NCBI GenBank assembly: GCA_000824845.1
Contig: CCNC01000133.1
Location: 1 to 64,000, forward strand
Direction: 5' to 3'
Source: Mesorhizobium sp. ORS 3359
GTDB taxonomy: Bacteria > Pseudomonadota > Alphaproteobacteria > Rhizobiales > Rhizobiaceae
Length of the DNA: 64,000 nt
The notes under the pieces are model-generated. The model ran no database searches, was not told the DNA's origin, and saw nothing but the letters and a program-made list of their open reading frames with translations. Position numbers and translations under genes: made by a program. Below, piece by piece: positions 52,515 to 60,840 of the stretch; within the stretch, counting starts at the first letter, position 1; every line of letters starts with the position of its first letter.

Positions 52515-52574
52515 AAAGCAATTCCAGGAAAAGTGTGAAGCGGTTTTCCGTCCGGAATTGCGCCGGAACAAAGA
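52515..52574. repeat. Dispersed hairpin repeat B, copy 1
   Basis: The core GCAATTCC (52518-52525) pairs with GGAATTGC (52554-52561), and inside it GGAAAA pairs with TTTTCC, giving a nested hairpin. A closely similar copy lies at 60633-60687. Both sit in divergent intergenic regions. From memory, this element is frequent in Hyphomicrobiales genomes; here the support is the two-copy match. Confidence 0.85.
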
Positions 52575-52622
52575 GAACCTCACCCACCACGCTCTGTCCA
52601 GCGACGATCAAGGAAAACCACG

Positions 52623-53108
52623 ATGACCATCCCCGCCCCTTTCATTTCCGACCCGATGGCCATCGAGAAGGACTGGATCGACTATAACGGTCATCTGAAC
52701 ATGGCCTATTACAACGTGCTGTTCGACCGGTGTTCGGACGTGGCCTTCGAGATGATGGGCATGGGGCCGAACTACGCAAGGGATCGCCGCCTCACCATCT
52801 ACACGGCGGAAGTCCATGTCTGCTATGTCCAGGAGCTGCACCTCGACCACAAGGTGAAGGTCTCGTTCCAGCTTATCGACCACGACGAGAAGCGGCTCAG
52901 GGCCTATCAGGAAATCCGCCATGTCGACGGCTGGCTGGCCGCCACCTCCGAGCAGCTTGCGTTGCATGTCGACATGGCCGGGCCGCGGGTCGCCCCCTTC
53001 CCGGCCGACGTGATGGCGAAGGTCGAAGCTATGCGCGCCGCCCACGCGGCGCTGCCGATGCCGGAGCGCGCCGGCCGCGCGATCGGCATCAAGCGCAAGA
53101 GCGCTTGA
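52623..53108 (+). CDS. Hotdog-fold acyl-CoA thioesterase family protein
   Basis: This 161-residue protein has the 4-hydroxybenzoyl-CoA thioesterase-like motif WIDYNGHLNMAYYNVLFDR near residue 20 and the strand RLRAYQEIRHVDGWLAATS. It resembles the thioesterase-like proteins found next to or fused to carnitine dehydrogenases. The substrate is unknown. GGAAAACC precedes the ATG. It is divergent from the FAD-linked oxidase gene. Confidence 0.85.
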   Translation: MTIPAPFISDPMAIEKDWIDYNGHLNMAYYNVLFDRCSDVAFEMMGMGPNYARDRRLTIYTAEVHVCYVQELHLDHKVKVSFQLIDHDEKRLRAYQEIRHVDGWLAATSEQLALHVDMAGPRVAPFPADVMAKVEAMRAAHAALPMPERAGRAIGIKRKSA

Positions 53109-53253
53109 AAACCCGCGCGCCCGCGTTAACCTTACCAAGCTTTTAACGTGAACAAGTCACTTGAGTCCGTTGAACGACTCAGTGACGCGTTTGAAAACCG
53201 CCCTACCGGGTTTGCGCGCGGGCGGCTGGCGGAATGCGGTGCGAGGAAAGTGC

Positions 53254-53451
53254 ATGAAAACCGATATCAAGGTCGAGGTGGAGCGCTTGGCGGCCGATCC
53301 ACGCATCACCGACTATGATTTCTGGCGATCGCTGAAGAACGTCGACAACGAGATCTTCCACATCGCCAACAACAACGAACCCATCCCGTTCGACATGATC
53401 CGCTGGCGCGCGATACTGACCCAGGCGCGCATGCGGCGCGGCCACGCCTGA
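53254..53451 (+). CDS. Small conserved hypothetical protein
   Basis: A 65-residue frame starts MKTDIKVEVERLAADPRITD, with GAGGAAAG upstream of ATG 53254; an open extension to 53161 has a poorer start. It continues DYDFWRSLKNVDNEIFHIA and ends with Arg-rich RMRRGHA. It is soluble and charged, and its function is unknown. It is convergent with the Lrp gene. Confidence 0.7.
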   Translation: MKTDIKVEVERLAADPRITDYDFWRSLKNVDNEIFHIANNNEPIPFDMIRWRAILTQARMRRGHA

Positions 53452-53481
53452 TTCGTCCCCTCCGCCCATTATCCTGCCCCG

Positions 53482-53958
53482 TCACTTCTGCCTGAATCCG
53501 CCCAACGGCGAGCGCGGCTCGACCGGTGACGATTGGATGATGGCCGTGTTGGTCATCGCATAGGGAATGATCCGGTCGATCACCCGCTCGAGCTCGCTCA
53601 CCGAGCCGACATGGGCGAGCGCGATGAAGCAGTCCTCACCGGTGACGCGGTCGCATTGCGCGATCTCCGGCAGCTCGCGAATGATGTCCGCCACGACGGT
53701 AAGCTGTCCCGGCACCGGCCTGATTCTCAGCCATGCCGACAGCTTCATGCCGAGCGCGGCCGGGTTGATCCTGACCGTATAAGCCTCGATCACACCGTTC
53801 TCCTGCAGCTTGCGGAGGCGCTCCGCCACGCTCGGCGCCGACAGCCCGACGGCGCGCGCCAGTTCCGCCGTGCTGATACGCGCGTCCTTTTCCAGGAGCC
53901 GCAGGATCTTCAGGTCCACGGCGTCCAGGCCGACATCTTCATTTCGAAGGTTTCTCAA
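53482..53958 (-). CDS. Lrp/AsnC-family transcriptional regulator
   Basis: This 158-residue protein has the N-terminal helix-turn-helix of Lrp (LDAVDLKILRLLEKDARIS, then ELARAVGLSAPSVAERLRKL) and a C-terminal RAM domain (RPVPGQLTVVADIIRELPEI and GEDCFIALAHVGSVSELER). It probably senses an amino acid. It is divergent from a DMT-type exporter gene over about 90 bp, a usual layout for an Lrp regulator of amino-acid export. Confidence 0.92.
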   Translation of the reverse strand: MRNLRNEDVGLDAVDLKILRLLEKDARISTAELARAVGLSAPSVAERLRKLQENGVIEAYTVRINPAALGMKLSAWLRIRPVPGQLTVVADIIRELPEIAQCDRVTGEDCFIALAHVGSVSELERVIDRIIPYAMTNTAIIQSSPVEPRSPLGGFRQK

Positions 53959-54046
53959 TCCAAACCTCTTCCATCACAAATCGAAAGGGCAATCCCGCCA
54001 TTCATTGCACATACAGGTGGCGGGTTTTGCCTGCGATAATGCTCGC

Positions 54047-54970
54047 ATGAAAAGACAAACGCAAATTCCGACCGCAAGCCGGGCTGCCGGTGACGCCGAT
54101 GCGGCCCTCAACGGTCCCACAGCACTTGCCAGAGCGGCCAATGCGCTGCCGCCGCATGTCTGGTTCTGCGTCAGCGCCGTGTTCCACTATCTCGGACCGG
54201 CTTTCGCCGTGCTGCTCTTCGACCAGGTCGGCGTGCTCGGCATGGCTTGGCTGCGCATCGCCACCGCCGCTCTCATCTTCGCCCCATTGACCAGGCCCTG
54301 GCGCGTCTTCGCGCGCGCCGACCGCGCTCAGCGACTGCTTTTGTTGGCCTTCGGCGCCTGTCTGGCGGTGATGAACTGCTCGTTCTATCTGGCGCTCGAC
54401 CGCCTGCCGATCTCTCTGGTGGCGGCGATCGAGTTCGTCGGCACGATCTGGGTCGCGCTGGTCGGCCTGCGCAGCCCGCGCAATTTTGCCGCGCTGGCTG
54501 TCGCGGTCATCGGCACCTTGCTGCTCATCGACGTGAAGTGGTCGAGCGATCCGACCGGCCTGTTCTGGGCCTTTCTCAACGGCGCTCTGTTCGTCGGCTA
54601 TATCGTGATCGGCCATCGCGTCGCCCAGGCAGGCTACGGCATTGCCGGCCTCGGCGCGGCCATGGCGGTCGCGTTCCTCGTCGTGTTGCCTATCGGCTTC
54701 CGCGAGGCGCTGCCCGCCTTCTCGTCACCGCAACTGCTTGTCGCTGCGATCGGAGTCGGCGTCTGCTCCTCGGTCATCCCCTATATCTGCGACCAGCTCG
54801 CCATGGCGAGGCTGCCGCGCGCGAGCTTCGCGTTGATGCTGTCGCTCCTGCCGCTCACGGCAACGCTCATCGGCATCATCGTGCTGCGCCAGGTGCCGAG
54901 CGTCACCGACTGCGTAGGTATCGCAATGGTGATCGCCGGCGTCGCCATGCATCGGCCCGGACCCATGTAG
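54047..54970 (+). CDS. EamA/RhtA-like DMT-family exporter
   Basis: This 307-residue protein has ten predicted transmembrane segments in two EamA repeats and resembles RhtA, the threonine/homoserine exporter (FHYLGPAFAVLLFDQVGVL, then FLNGALFVGYIVIGHRVAQ). I placed the start at MKRQTQIPTAS (54047). It is divergent from an Lrp-type regulator, which supports amino-acid export, but the substrate is not shown. Confidence 0.88.
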   Translation: MKRQTQIPTASRAAGDADAALNGPTALARAANALPPHVWFCVSAVFHYLGPAFAVLLFDQVGVLGMAWLRIATAALIFAPLTRPWRVFARADRAQRLLLLAFGACLAVMNCSFYLALDRLPISLVAAIEFVGTIWVALVGLRSPRNFAALAVAVIGTLLLIDVKWSSDPTGLFWAFLNGALFVGYIVIGHRVAQAGYGIAGLGAAMAVAFLVVLPIGFREALPAFSSPQLLVAAIGVGVCSSVIPYICDQLAMARLPRASFALMLSLLPLTATLIGIIVLRQVPSVTDCVGIAMVIAGVAMHRPGPM

Positions 54971-55111
54971 ATCTGAAAGTGATTTCCACGCAGGAACTTA
55001 GAAGAACTCCGGTTTGGTTCCTTCACTTTCCTGTCTGTGACAACAAAACCTGCGATTGAACCAATTCCATCCCTGCGCCGTTGTTGGCGCGGTCAAGGCT
55101 TGGAGTTATCA

Positions 55112-56248
55112 ATGGACGGGAAACATACAAGGGAAGCACCAGACGCCTGGCACATGACTGACAGTCTTCATGTCGAGCATGGCAAAGGCGACCCATTCGC
55201 GGCGGCCATTCGGGCAACGCGCATGTCGATGCTTATCACCGATCCGCGCAAACCGGACAACCCGATCGTCTTCGTCAATGATTCGTTCCTTCGGCTGACG
55301 GGCTATGCGCGCGAAGAGGTCATGGGCAGGAACTGCCGCTTCCTGCAAGGACCGGAGACGGATCCGGCTGCCATCGCGGAACTTCGCGCGGCGGTGGCCG
55401 AGGGCAACGACATCAGCATCGACCTTTTGAACTATCGCAAGGACGGTTCCGCCTTCTGGAACGCGCTCTACATCAGCCCGGTCTACAATGACAAAGGCGA
55501 GCTTTTGTTTTTCTTCGCCTCGCAACTGGATGTCTCCGACCGCAAGCATTCCGAGCAGCGCATCGTAGCCGACAAGCAGCGCTTTGAAGAGGCGGTGAAG
55601 GAACGGACAAGGGAGCTCGAAGCTGCGCTCGAGACGCAGACCGCGCTGCTCCATGAGGTCGACCACCGGGTGAAGAACAATCTTCAGATGATCTCGTCCC
55701 TGATCCTGATGCAGAGCCGCATGATCAAGGATGAGGCCGTCAAGGACTCCCTCGCGACGATGCTGGAACGCATAGAAGCGCTGAGCACCGTCCATCGCCG
55801 ACTCTACCAGTCGAAGGATGTAAGCAAGTTCGATGTCTCCGATTTCGCCAGGGACCTCGTCTCGGATCTGCTTGCCGCATCCGGTCGGCCGCAGATCAGT
55901 TCGAAACTCGACCTGGAGCCGATCATCGTTCCCGCCGACAAGGCAACGCCGGTGGCGCTGATCGTGAACGAACTCGTCACCAACGCGTTGAAGCATGCCT
56001 TCAAGGACGAGACGACGCCCGGCAGCATCGGCGTCAAGATGAGCCAGCCGGACGGGCACCTCATCATTGAAGTTTCCGACGACGGCGCCGGCATGGACAG
56101 GAACGCCGGCGACGGTTCCTTCGGCATGCGCTTGATCCGGCAACTCGGGCGCCAGCTTCGTGCCGATGTCGAGTGGCGGAACGCAAGTCCGGGCACGCGA
56201 GTTTTCATCAAGATGCCGAACGAAGAGCAGAAAAGGGACATGTCATGA
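55112..56248 (+). CDS. LOV-domain sensor histidine kinase (HisKA_2/HWE-like)
   Basis: This 378-residue soluble kinase begins with a LOV domain (about residues 28-145) that has the photoactive motif GRNCRFLQG, with Cys75 as the flavin-adduct residue. A linker follows (about 145-175), then the HisKA_2 dimerisation part with DHRVKNNLQMISSLI (His185), and an HATPase domain with VNELVTNALKHAF and VSDDGAGMD. It is expected to sense blue light, like the Brucella LOV-HK. GGAG precedes ATG 55112; an upstream in-frame ATG at 55037 is less likely. It overlaps the response-regulator gene. Confidence 0.92.
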   Translation: MDGKHTREAPDAWHMTDSLHVEHGKGDPFAAAIRATRMSMLITDPRKPDNPIVFVNDSFLRLTGYAREEVMGRNCRFLQGPETDPAAIAELRAAVAEGNDISIDLLNYRKDGSAFWNALYISPVYNDKGELLFFFASQLDVSDRKHSEQRIVADKQRFEEAVKERTRELEAALETQTALLHEVDHRVKNNLQMISSLILMQSRMIKDEAVKDSLATMLERIEALSTVHRRLYQSKDVSKFDVSDFARDLVSDLLAASGRPQISSKLDLEPIIVPADKATPVALIVNELVTNALKHAFKDETTPGSIGVKMSQPDGHLIIEVSDDGAGMDRNAGDGSFGMRLIRQLGRQLRADVEWRNASPGTRVFIKMPNEEQKRDMS

Positions 56249-56694
56249 GCCAGCCGTTGAACGTGCTCATCGTCGAGGACGAGGCCCTGCTTGCCATGGA
56301 ATTGGAAAGTCTGATCGAGGAGGCAGGCCACCGGATCGTCGGTTGGGCGATGTCATCGGATGAAGCAAAGGCCATGGTCGATACCGAACGCGCCGACATC
56401 GCGTTCGTGGACATTCACCTGTCGGACGGCCCGACAGGCGTCGACGTTGCCGAGTATATAAAACAGTCGGGTCAGCCGATGGTCGTGTTCATGACTGCAA
56501 ATCCGAAACGCATTCCAGAGAACTTCGCCGGCGCGGTTGGCGTGATTTCGAAGCCCTACACCACGAACGGGCTGATGTCGGCCCTGCGCTACCTGCATGA
56601 AGGCGTGCGCCGCCCGCCTCCGGCGTCGGCGCTGCCCGCTGGGTTCACCTTATCGCCCGACTTTGCAGCGGTTTGGGGACCGGCCGTGGCCTGA
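56245..56694 (+). CDS. Single-domain response regulator
   Basis: This 149-residue receiver domain protein has LIVEDEALLAMELESLIEEAG, the phosphoacceptor Asp56 in FVDIHLSDG, and the conserved SKPYT near residue 105. There is no output domain, so it acts by protein contact or as a phosphate sink. Its ATG overlaps the stop of the LOV kinase gene (ATGA at 56245-56248), so the two form a light-sensing pair. Confidence 0.93.
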   Translation: MSQPLNVLIVEDEALLAMELESLIEEAGHRIVGWAMSSDEAKAMVDTERADIAFVDIHLSDGPTGVDVAEYIKQSGQPMVVFMTANPKRIPENFAGAVGVISKPYTTNGLMSALRYLHEGVRRPPPASALPAGFTLSPDFAAVWGPAVA

Positions 56695-56705
56695 CGCGCG
56701 AAGCC

Positions 56706-57608
56706 TCAGGCCAGCTTCTCCTTCAGGAACGCCACCGTCCTGCCCCAGGCGAGATCGGCGGCTTTCTTGTCATAACGCGCGGCCGAGGTGTCGTTGTTGA
56801 AGGCGTGGTTGGCGCCCTCATAGACATAGACCTTGTATTCGACATGCGCGGCATCAAGCGCTTTCTTGTAGGCATCGATGCCCGCATTGGTCCGGCTGTC
56901 GAGACCGGCATAGTGAAGGAGCAGAGGCGCCTTGATCTTCGCGGCATCCTCCGCCTTGGGCTGCATGCCGTAATAGGCGACGCCGGCGCTGAGATCGGGC
57001 GCATGGACGGCCAGCTGGTTCACCGCGCCGCCGCCCCAGCAGAAGCCGACCGCACCGACCTTGCCGTTGCCGTCCTTGAGGTTCTTGAGGTAGGCGACCG
57101 TCGCCACGCCGTCCGCCGTGACCTGGGCTGGGTCGAGCTTGGTGAACATGTCGCGCGCCTTATCCTCGGCGGAAGGCGTGCCGCCAAGCGGTGACAGGAA
57201 GTCCGGCGCGAGCGCCACGAACCCTTCCAGCGCCACGCGCCGGGCGACATCGCGGATATGCGGGTTCAGCCCCCTGTTCTCATGGATGACGATGACGGTG
57301 CCGAGCTTGGCCTGCTGATCGGCCGGCTTGACCAGATAGGCTTTCATCTCGCCGCTCGAGCCGGGATAGGTGATGTCCTGGCCCTTTACCCTGCTGTCAT
57401 CCTCCGCGACGATCGCCGCCTTGGCGGAGTTGGCCGCCAGCATCGGCGCGATCGCGGCCGCCGCGGCGCCCGAGCCCGCCAGCCTCGTCAATTGCTCCAT
57501 GAAGCGGCGTCGGTCGAGCGTCAGGTGCGTGTATTCGTCATAGGCGTCGATCATGGCTTGGGTCACGACAAGCTGCGTGAGGGCAGGCTTGGCAACGGGT
57601 TCGGTCAT
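56706..57608 (-). CDS. Dienelactone hydrolase family protein, probably exported
   Basis: This 300-residue alpha/beta hydrolase has GTVIVIHENRGLNPHIRDVA and the nucleophile motif GFCWGGGAVNQL with a cysteine, as in dienelactone hydrolases, and ends with the late His in YEGANHAFNN. A DRRRFMEQLTRLAGSG segment followed by an Ala-rich stretch (about residues 32-63) looks like an internal Tat signal after a long N-region. GAGGAAG precedes ATG 57608. The substrate is unknown. Confidence 0.88.
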   Translation of the reverse strand: MTEPVAKPALTQLVVTQAMIDAYDEYTHLTLDRRRFMEQLTRLAGSGAAAAAIAPMLAANSAKAAIVAEDDSRVKGQDITYPGSSGEMKAYLVKPADQQAKLGTVIVIHENRGLNPHIRDVARRVALEGFVALAPDFLSPLGGTPSAEDKARDMFTKLDPAQVTADGVATVAYLKNLKDGNGKVGAVGFCWGGGAVNQLAVHAPDLSAGVAYYGMQPKAEDAAKIKAPLLLHYAGLDSRTNAGIDAYKKALDAAHVEYKVYVYEGANHAFNNDTSAARYDKKAADLAWGRTVAFLKEKLA

Positions 57609-57836
57609 GGCTTCCTCGATCGTTGGCGGTGATCCGCAAGATAGGGTCGAGACTTGCACGGTCCAGTCACGCCGGGGTGACGATCCTGCGAGGGAGTCCT
57701 GGCGGAGCGGTGCGCCGGGAAGCCAGCTTGATTCATCACATTTTGGTCATTTCCGAAAGGCTTGATGGTGCTGTCACATTAGGGCGTGAAGTTGCCAAGC
57801 CGCCTCACCGATAAGAATGACGAAAAGGGGAATGCC

Positions 57837-58274
57837 ATGAACGTCCAGGATATCATCAACACCGTTTCCTCGAAAGCCGGCCTCGACGAGCCGACCACCG
57901 AGAAGGTCGTCGGCACCATCTTTTCCGTGCTGGAGCACGAGGCGGAAGGCACCAGCGTTTCGTCTTTCTTCGCTCAGATTCCCGGCGCCGACGCGCTGGC
58001 CCAGAAATATGACGTGATGGCCGCCGGCGCGGCAGCCAATTCGGGCGGCGGCCTTTTGTCCTCGCTGCAGGGCGCGCTTGGTGGCGTGCTCGGCGAGAAG
58101 GCCGGCGCGCTGATCAACGGGATCGCGGCGCTCAAAGCGTCCGGCCTCGACATGACGCAGATCCAGCAGGCGGGCGAGACCCTGATCAAGCAGGCCGAAG
58201 CCGCCGCCGGCCTCGACCTGACCAACCAGGTGCTGGACCAGGTGCCCAGCCTGCGGGGCCATCTCGGGCTTTGA
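57837..58274 (+). CDS. DUF2267/DUF2780-like small protein
   Basis: This 145-residue protein starts MNVQDIINTVSSKAGLDEPT, with AAAAGGGG upstream. It contains FFAQIPGADALAQKYDVMAA, a Gly/Ser/Leu-rich middle (SGGGLLSSLQGALGGVLG) and a helical C-terminus. It resembles the DUF2267/DUF2780 group of small helical proteins of unknown function. A start at 57786 would add 17 unlikely residues. It is convergent with the glucose dehydrogenase gene. Confidence 0.75.
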   Translation: MNVQDIINTVSSKAGLDEPTTEKVVGTIFSVLEHEAEGTSVSSFFAQIPGADALAQKYDVMAAGAAANSGGGLLSSLQGALGGVLGEKAGALINGIAALKASGLDMTQIQQAGETLIKQAEAAAGLDLTNQVLDQVPSLRGHLGL

Positions 58275-58289
58275 AGCCCGACGACTCCC

Positions 58290-60602
58290 TCACTTGGGCA
58301 GCGCGTAGGCCATCACATAGTCACCCGGCTTGGTGCCGACCGAGCCGTGGCCGCCCGCGACGATGACGACGAACTGGCGGCCGTCGGCCACCGTGTAGGT
58401 CATCGGCGTCGCCTGGCCGCCCGCCGGCAGCCTCGCCTGCCAGAGCTGCCTGCCGGTGGTGAGGTCATAGGCGCGCAGATAGTCGTCGACCGCCGCGCCC
58501 AGGAAAGCGACTCCGCCCGCGGTGATCATCGGTCCGCCAATGCCCGGAACGCCGACCTTGAGCGGCAATGGCAGTGGCGTCATGTCGTAGACGGTGCCGT
58601 TGCGATGCTGGTAGGCGATGTTTCCGGTCTTCAAGTCGACGCCGGCGACATAGCCCCAGGGCGGCGCCTGGCAGGGGATGCCCAGCGGCGACAGGAACGG
58701 CCCCATCACCACCGCGTAAGGCGCGCCCTCGTTGCGGTTCAGCCCCTGCTCGCTGCCCTTGGTGTCGCCTGGCGGCGGCACGTCCGCGCGCGGGATGAGC
58801 TTGGAGGTGAACGCCAGGTAGGTCGGCATGCCGAACATCACCTGCCGCACCGGATCGACCGCGACGCCGCCCCAGTTGAAGACGCCGAAATTGCCGGGAT
58901 AGATCAGCGAGCCCTGCAGCGAGGGCGGCGTGTAGCGCCCCTCATAGCGCAATTTCTTCAACTCGATCCGGCAGGCCAGCTGATCGAACAGGGTGATGCC
59001 CCACATGTCGGCGCCGGTCAGCGGCTTCGGATTGAAGGAAAGGTCGGAGGCCGGCTGTGTCGGCGAGGCATGATCGCCCTCTATCGCCCCGCCAGGCGCC
59101 GGCACTTCCTTCACCGGAATGATCGGCTCGCCGGTGCGCCGGTCGAGGACGTAGAGGTCGCCCTGCTTGGTCGGCCCGACCAGCGCCGGCACGACGCCGT
59201 TCGCCGTGGTGATGTCGACCAGCGACGGCTGCGCCGGCACGTCCATGTCCCACAGATCGTGATGCACGGTCTGCCGCACCCAGCGCAATTGCCCGGTGTT
59301 GAGGTCGAGCGCGGCGATCGAGGAGGAGAATCTCTCGACATTGGCGCTGCGGCCCATGCCGAGCTGGTCCGGCGTCTGGTTGCCGAGCGGCACGTAAAGC
59401 AGCCCGAGCTTCTCGTCGGCGCTGGCGGTCGACCACATGTTGGGCGAGTTGTGGGTGTAGGTCTGCCCGGAGGGCAGCGGCGTCGTCACGTCCGGATTGC
59501 CGGAATCCCAGTTCCACAGCAGCGCGCCTGTGTCGACGTCGAAGGCGCGGATGACGCCCGATGGCTCTTCGGTCGAGTAATTGTCGTTGACCGCGCCGCC
59601 GACGATGATCTTGCCGGCGACGATCAGCGGCGCCGACGTCGAATAATAATAGCCCGACTTCGGATAAGGCATGTTTGCCATCAGGTTCAGCGTGCCGCCC
59701 TCGGCGAAGGACGGACACACCTGCCCATTGGCGGCGTCGAGCGCGATCAGGCGAGCGTCCGACGTAGGCAGGTAGACGCGCTGCGCGCAGGGCTGGCCGG
59801 CCGCGATTCTTGCGTCGGCATAATAGGACACGCCACGGCAGGTCTGGTGCTGGCGGTTGTTGTCGAGCTTGATTTTCGGGTCATAGCGCCATTTTTCCTT
59901 GCCGCTCGCGGCATCGATGGCGATGGCGAAATTGTGCGGCGTGCAGATGAAGAGCGCGTCGCCGATCTTCAGCGGCGTCACCTGATAGGTCGTCTCGCCG
60001 ATGTCGTCGGGGCCCTTCACGTCGCCGGTGCGATAGGTCCACGCCGGCTGCAATTTGGCGACATTGTCCGGCGTGATCTGTTCGAGCGGCGAATAGCGCT
60101 GGCCGAAAGGCGTGCGGCCGTAGAAGTGCCACTCGCCGACCGGCATGTCGCCGCCGAGATTGGCCGCCGCCGCTACCTTTTCGGTGCCGAGCGTGCCGGC
60201 GATATCGTGCGGATCGGCGGTCATCGAGTAACCGGCGACCGCGAGCGAGGCGAGCACGGCCAGGATCAGCGGCGCGCGACCGTCGGGACCGCGCAGGCCC
60301 CGCCTTGCCCATGGCGTCAGAAGCCACAGGGCGATGAGCACGATGACGCCGCCGCGCGGCGCGAGCTGCCACCAGTCGAAGCCGATCTCCCACACCGCCC
60401 AGCACAGAGTGACTAGCACGAACAGCGCGTAGAGCCAGAGCGAGGTCGACCTGCGCCTGAACAGCAGCCAGGCCGTGATCAGGAACACCAGGCCGGCGAT
60501 CAGGTAGTACCAACTGCCGCCCAGCGCGACGAGCCAGATGCCGCCGCCGCCGAGAATGAGACCGATGAGGAAGAGGACGAGCGAGGTGATGGTGACAGCC
60601 AA
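58290..60602 (-). CDS. gcd: Membrane-bound PQQ-dependent glucose dehydrogenase
   Basis: Gcd oxidises glucose to gluconolactone in the periplasm and passes electrons to ubiquinone; it needs PQQ and underlies phosphate solubilisation in many soil bacteria. The protein has about five N-terminal transmembrane helices (to residue 145) and an eight-blade PQQ propeller with repeated segments such as SAPLIVAGKIIVGGA and ALDLNTGQLRWVRQT. No ATG fits the start; TTG at 60602 with GAAGGAG eight bases upstream gives 770 residues beginning with a hydrophobic helix. The open frame further upstream crosses a dispersed repeat, so I rejected it. Confidence 0.93.
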   Translation of the reverse strand: MAVTITSLVLFLIGLILGGGGIWLVALGGSWYYLIAGLVFLITAWLLFRRRSTSLWLYALFVLVTLCWAVWEIGFDWWQLAPRGGVIVLIALWLLTPWARRGLRGPDGRAPLILAVLASLAVAGYSMTADPHDIAGTLGTEKVAAAANLGGDMPVGEWHFYGRTPFGQRYSPLEQITPDNVAKLQPAWTYRTGDVKGPDDIGETTYQVTPLKIGDALFICTPHNFAIAIDAASGKEKWRYDPKIKLDNNRQHQTCRGVSYYADARIAAGQPCAQRVYLPTSDARLIALDAANGQVCPSFAEGGTLNLMANMPYPKSGYYYSTSAPLIVAGKIIVGGAVNDNYSTEEPSGVIRAFDVDTGALLWNWDSGNPDVTTPLPSGQTYTHNSPNMWSTASADEKLGLLYVPLGNQTPDQLGMGRSANVERFSSSIAALDLNTGQLRWVRQTVHHDLWDMDVPAQPSLVDITTANGVVPALVGPTKQGDLYVLDRRTGEPIIPVKEVPAPGGAIEGDHASPTQPASDLSFNPKPLTGADMWGITLFDQLACRIELKKLRYEGRYTPPSLQGSLIYPGNFGVFNWGGVAVDPVRQVMFGMPTYLAFTSKLIPRADVPPPGDTKGSEQGLNRNEGAPYAVVMGPFLSPLGIPCQAPPWGYVAGVDLKTGNIAYQHRNGTVYDMTPLPLPLKVGVPGIGGPMITAGGVAFLGAAVDDYLRAYDLTTGRQLWQARLPAGGQATPMTYTVADGRQFVVIVAGGHGSVGTKPGDYVMAYALPK

Positions 60603-60632
60603 GACGGTGCTCCTTCGACTGTTGCGCGCATC

Positions 60633-60687
60633 AAGCAATTCCAGAAAAAGCGTGAAGCGTCTTTCCGTCCGGAACTGCGTCAAACAA
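60633..60687. repeat. Dispersed hairpin repeat B, copy 2
   Basis: GCAATTCC (60635-60642) pairs with GGAACTGC further on (one G-T pair), with a second inner stem. It matches copy 1 at 52515-52574 with about ten changes. It lies between the divergent gcd and uvrD genes, just upstream of the predicted TTG start of gcd. Confidence 0.85.
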
Positions 60688-60840
60688 GATAGAGCAGCTT
60701 GCGGGATACGACAGGCCCCGCCCTGCCGGCAGCTTTCCCCTCACCCGCTCCGGCTGTCAAGTTGGCCCTGGACACGCGAAACTAGAACAAAACGTAGACA
60801 GTTCTGGTCTTTCGCTCCCGAATCACTACATTCGGGGGCG

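Noticed and set aside
54985..55030. GGAAC...GGTT as an EcfG general-stress promoter before the LOV kinase
   Set aside because: The spacing between GGAAC and the next GTT-like element is about 18 bp and the -10 box is not CGTT; the consensus needs 16-17 bp with CGTT.
58347..60416. A 689-codon open frame opposite the glucose dehydrogenase gene
   Set aside because: It is an antisense shadow caused by GC-rich third positions; the translation is His/Arg/Asp-rich without any domain, while the other strand encodes a complete Gcd.
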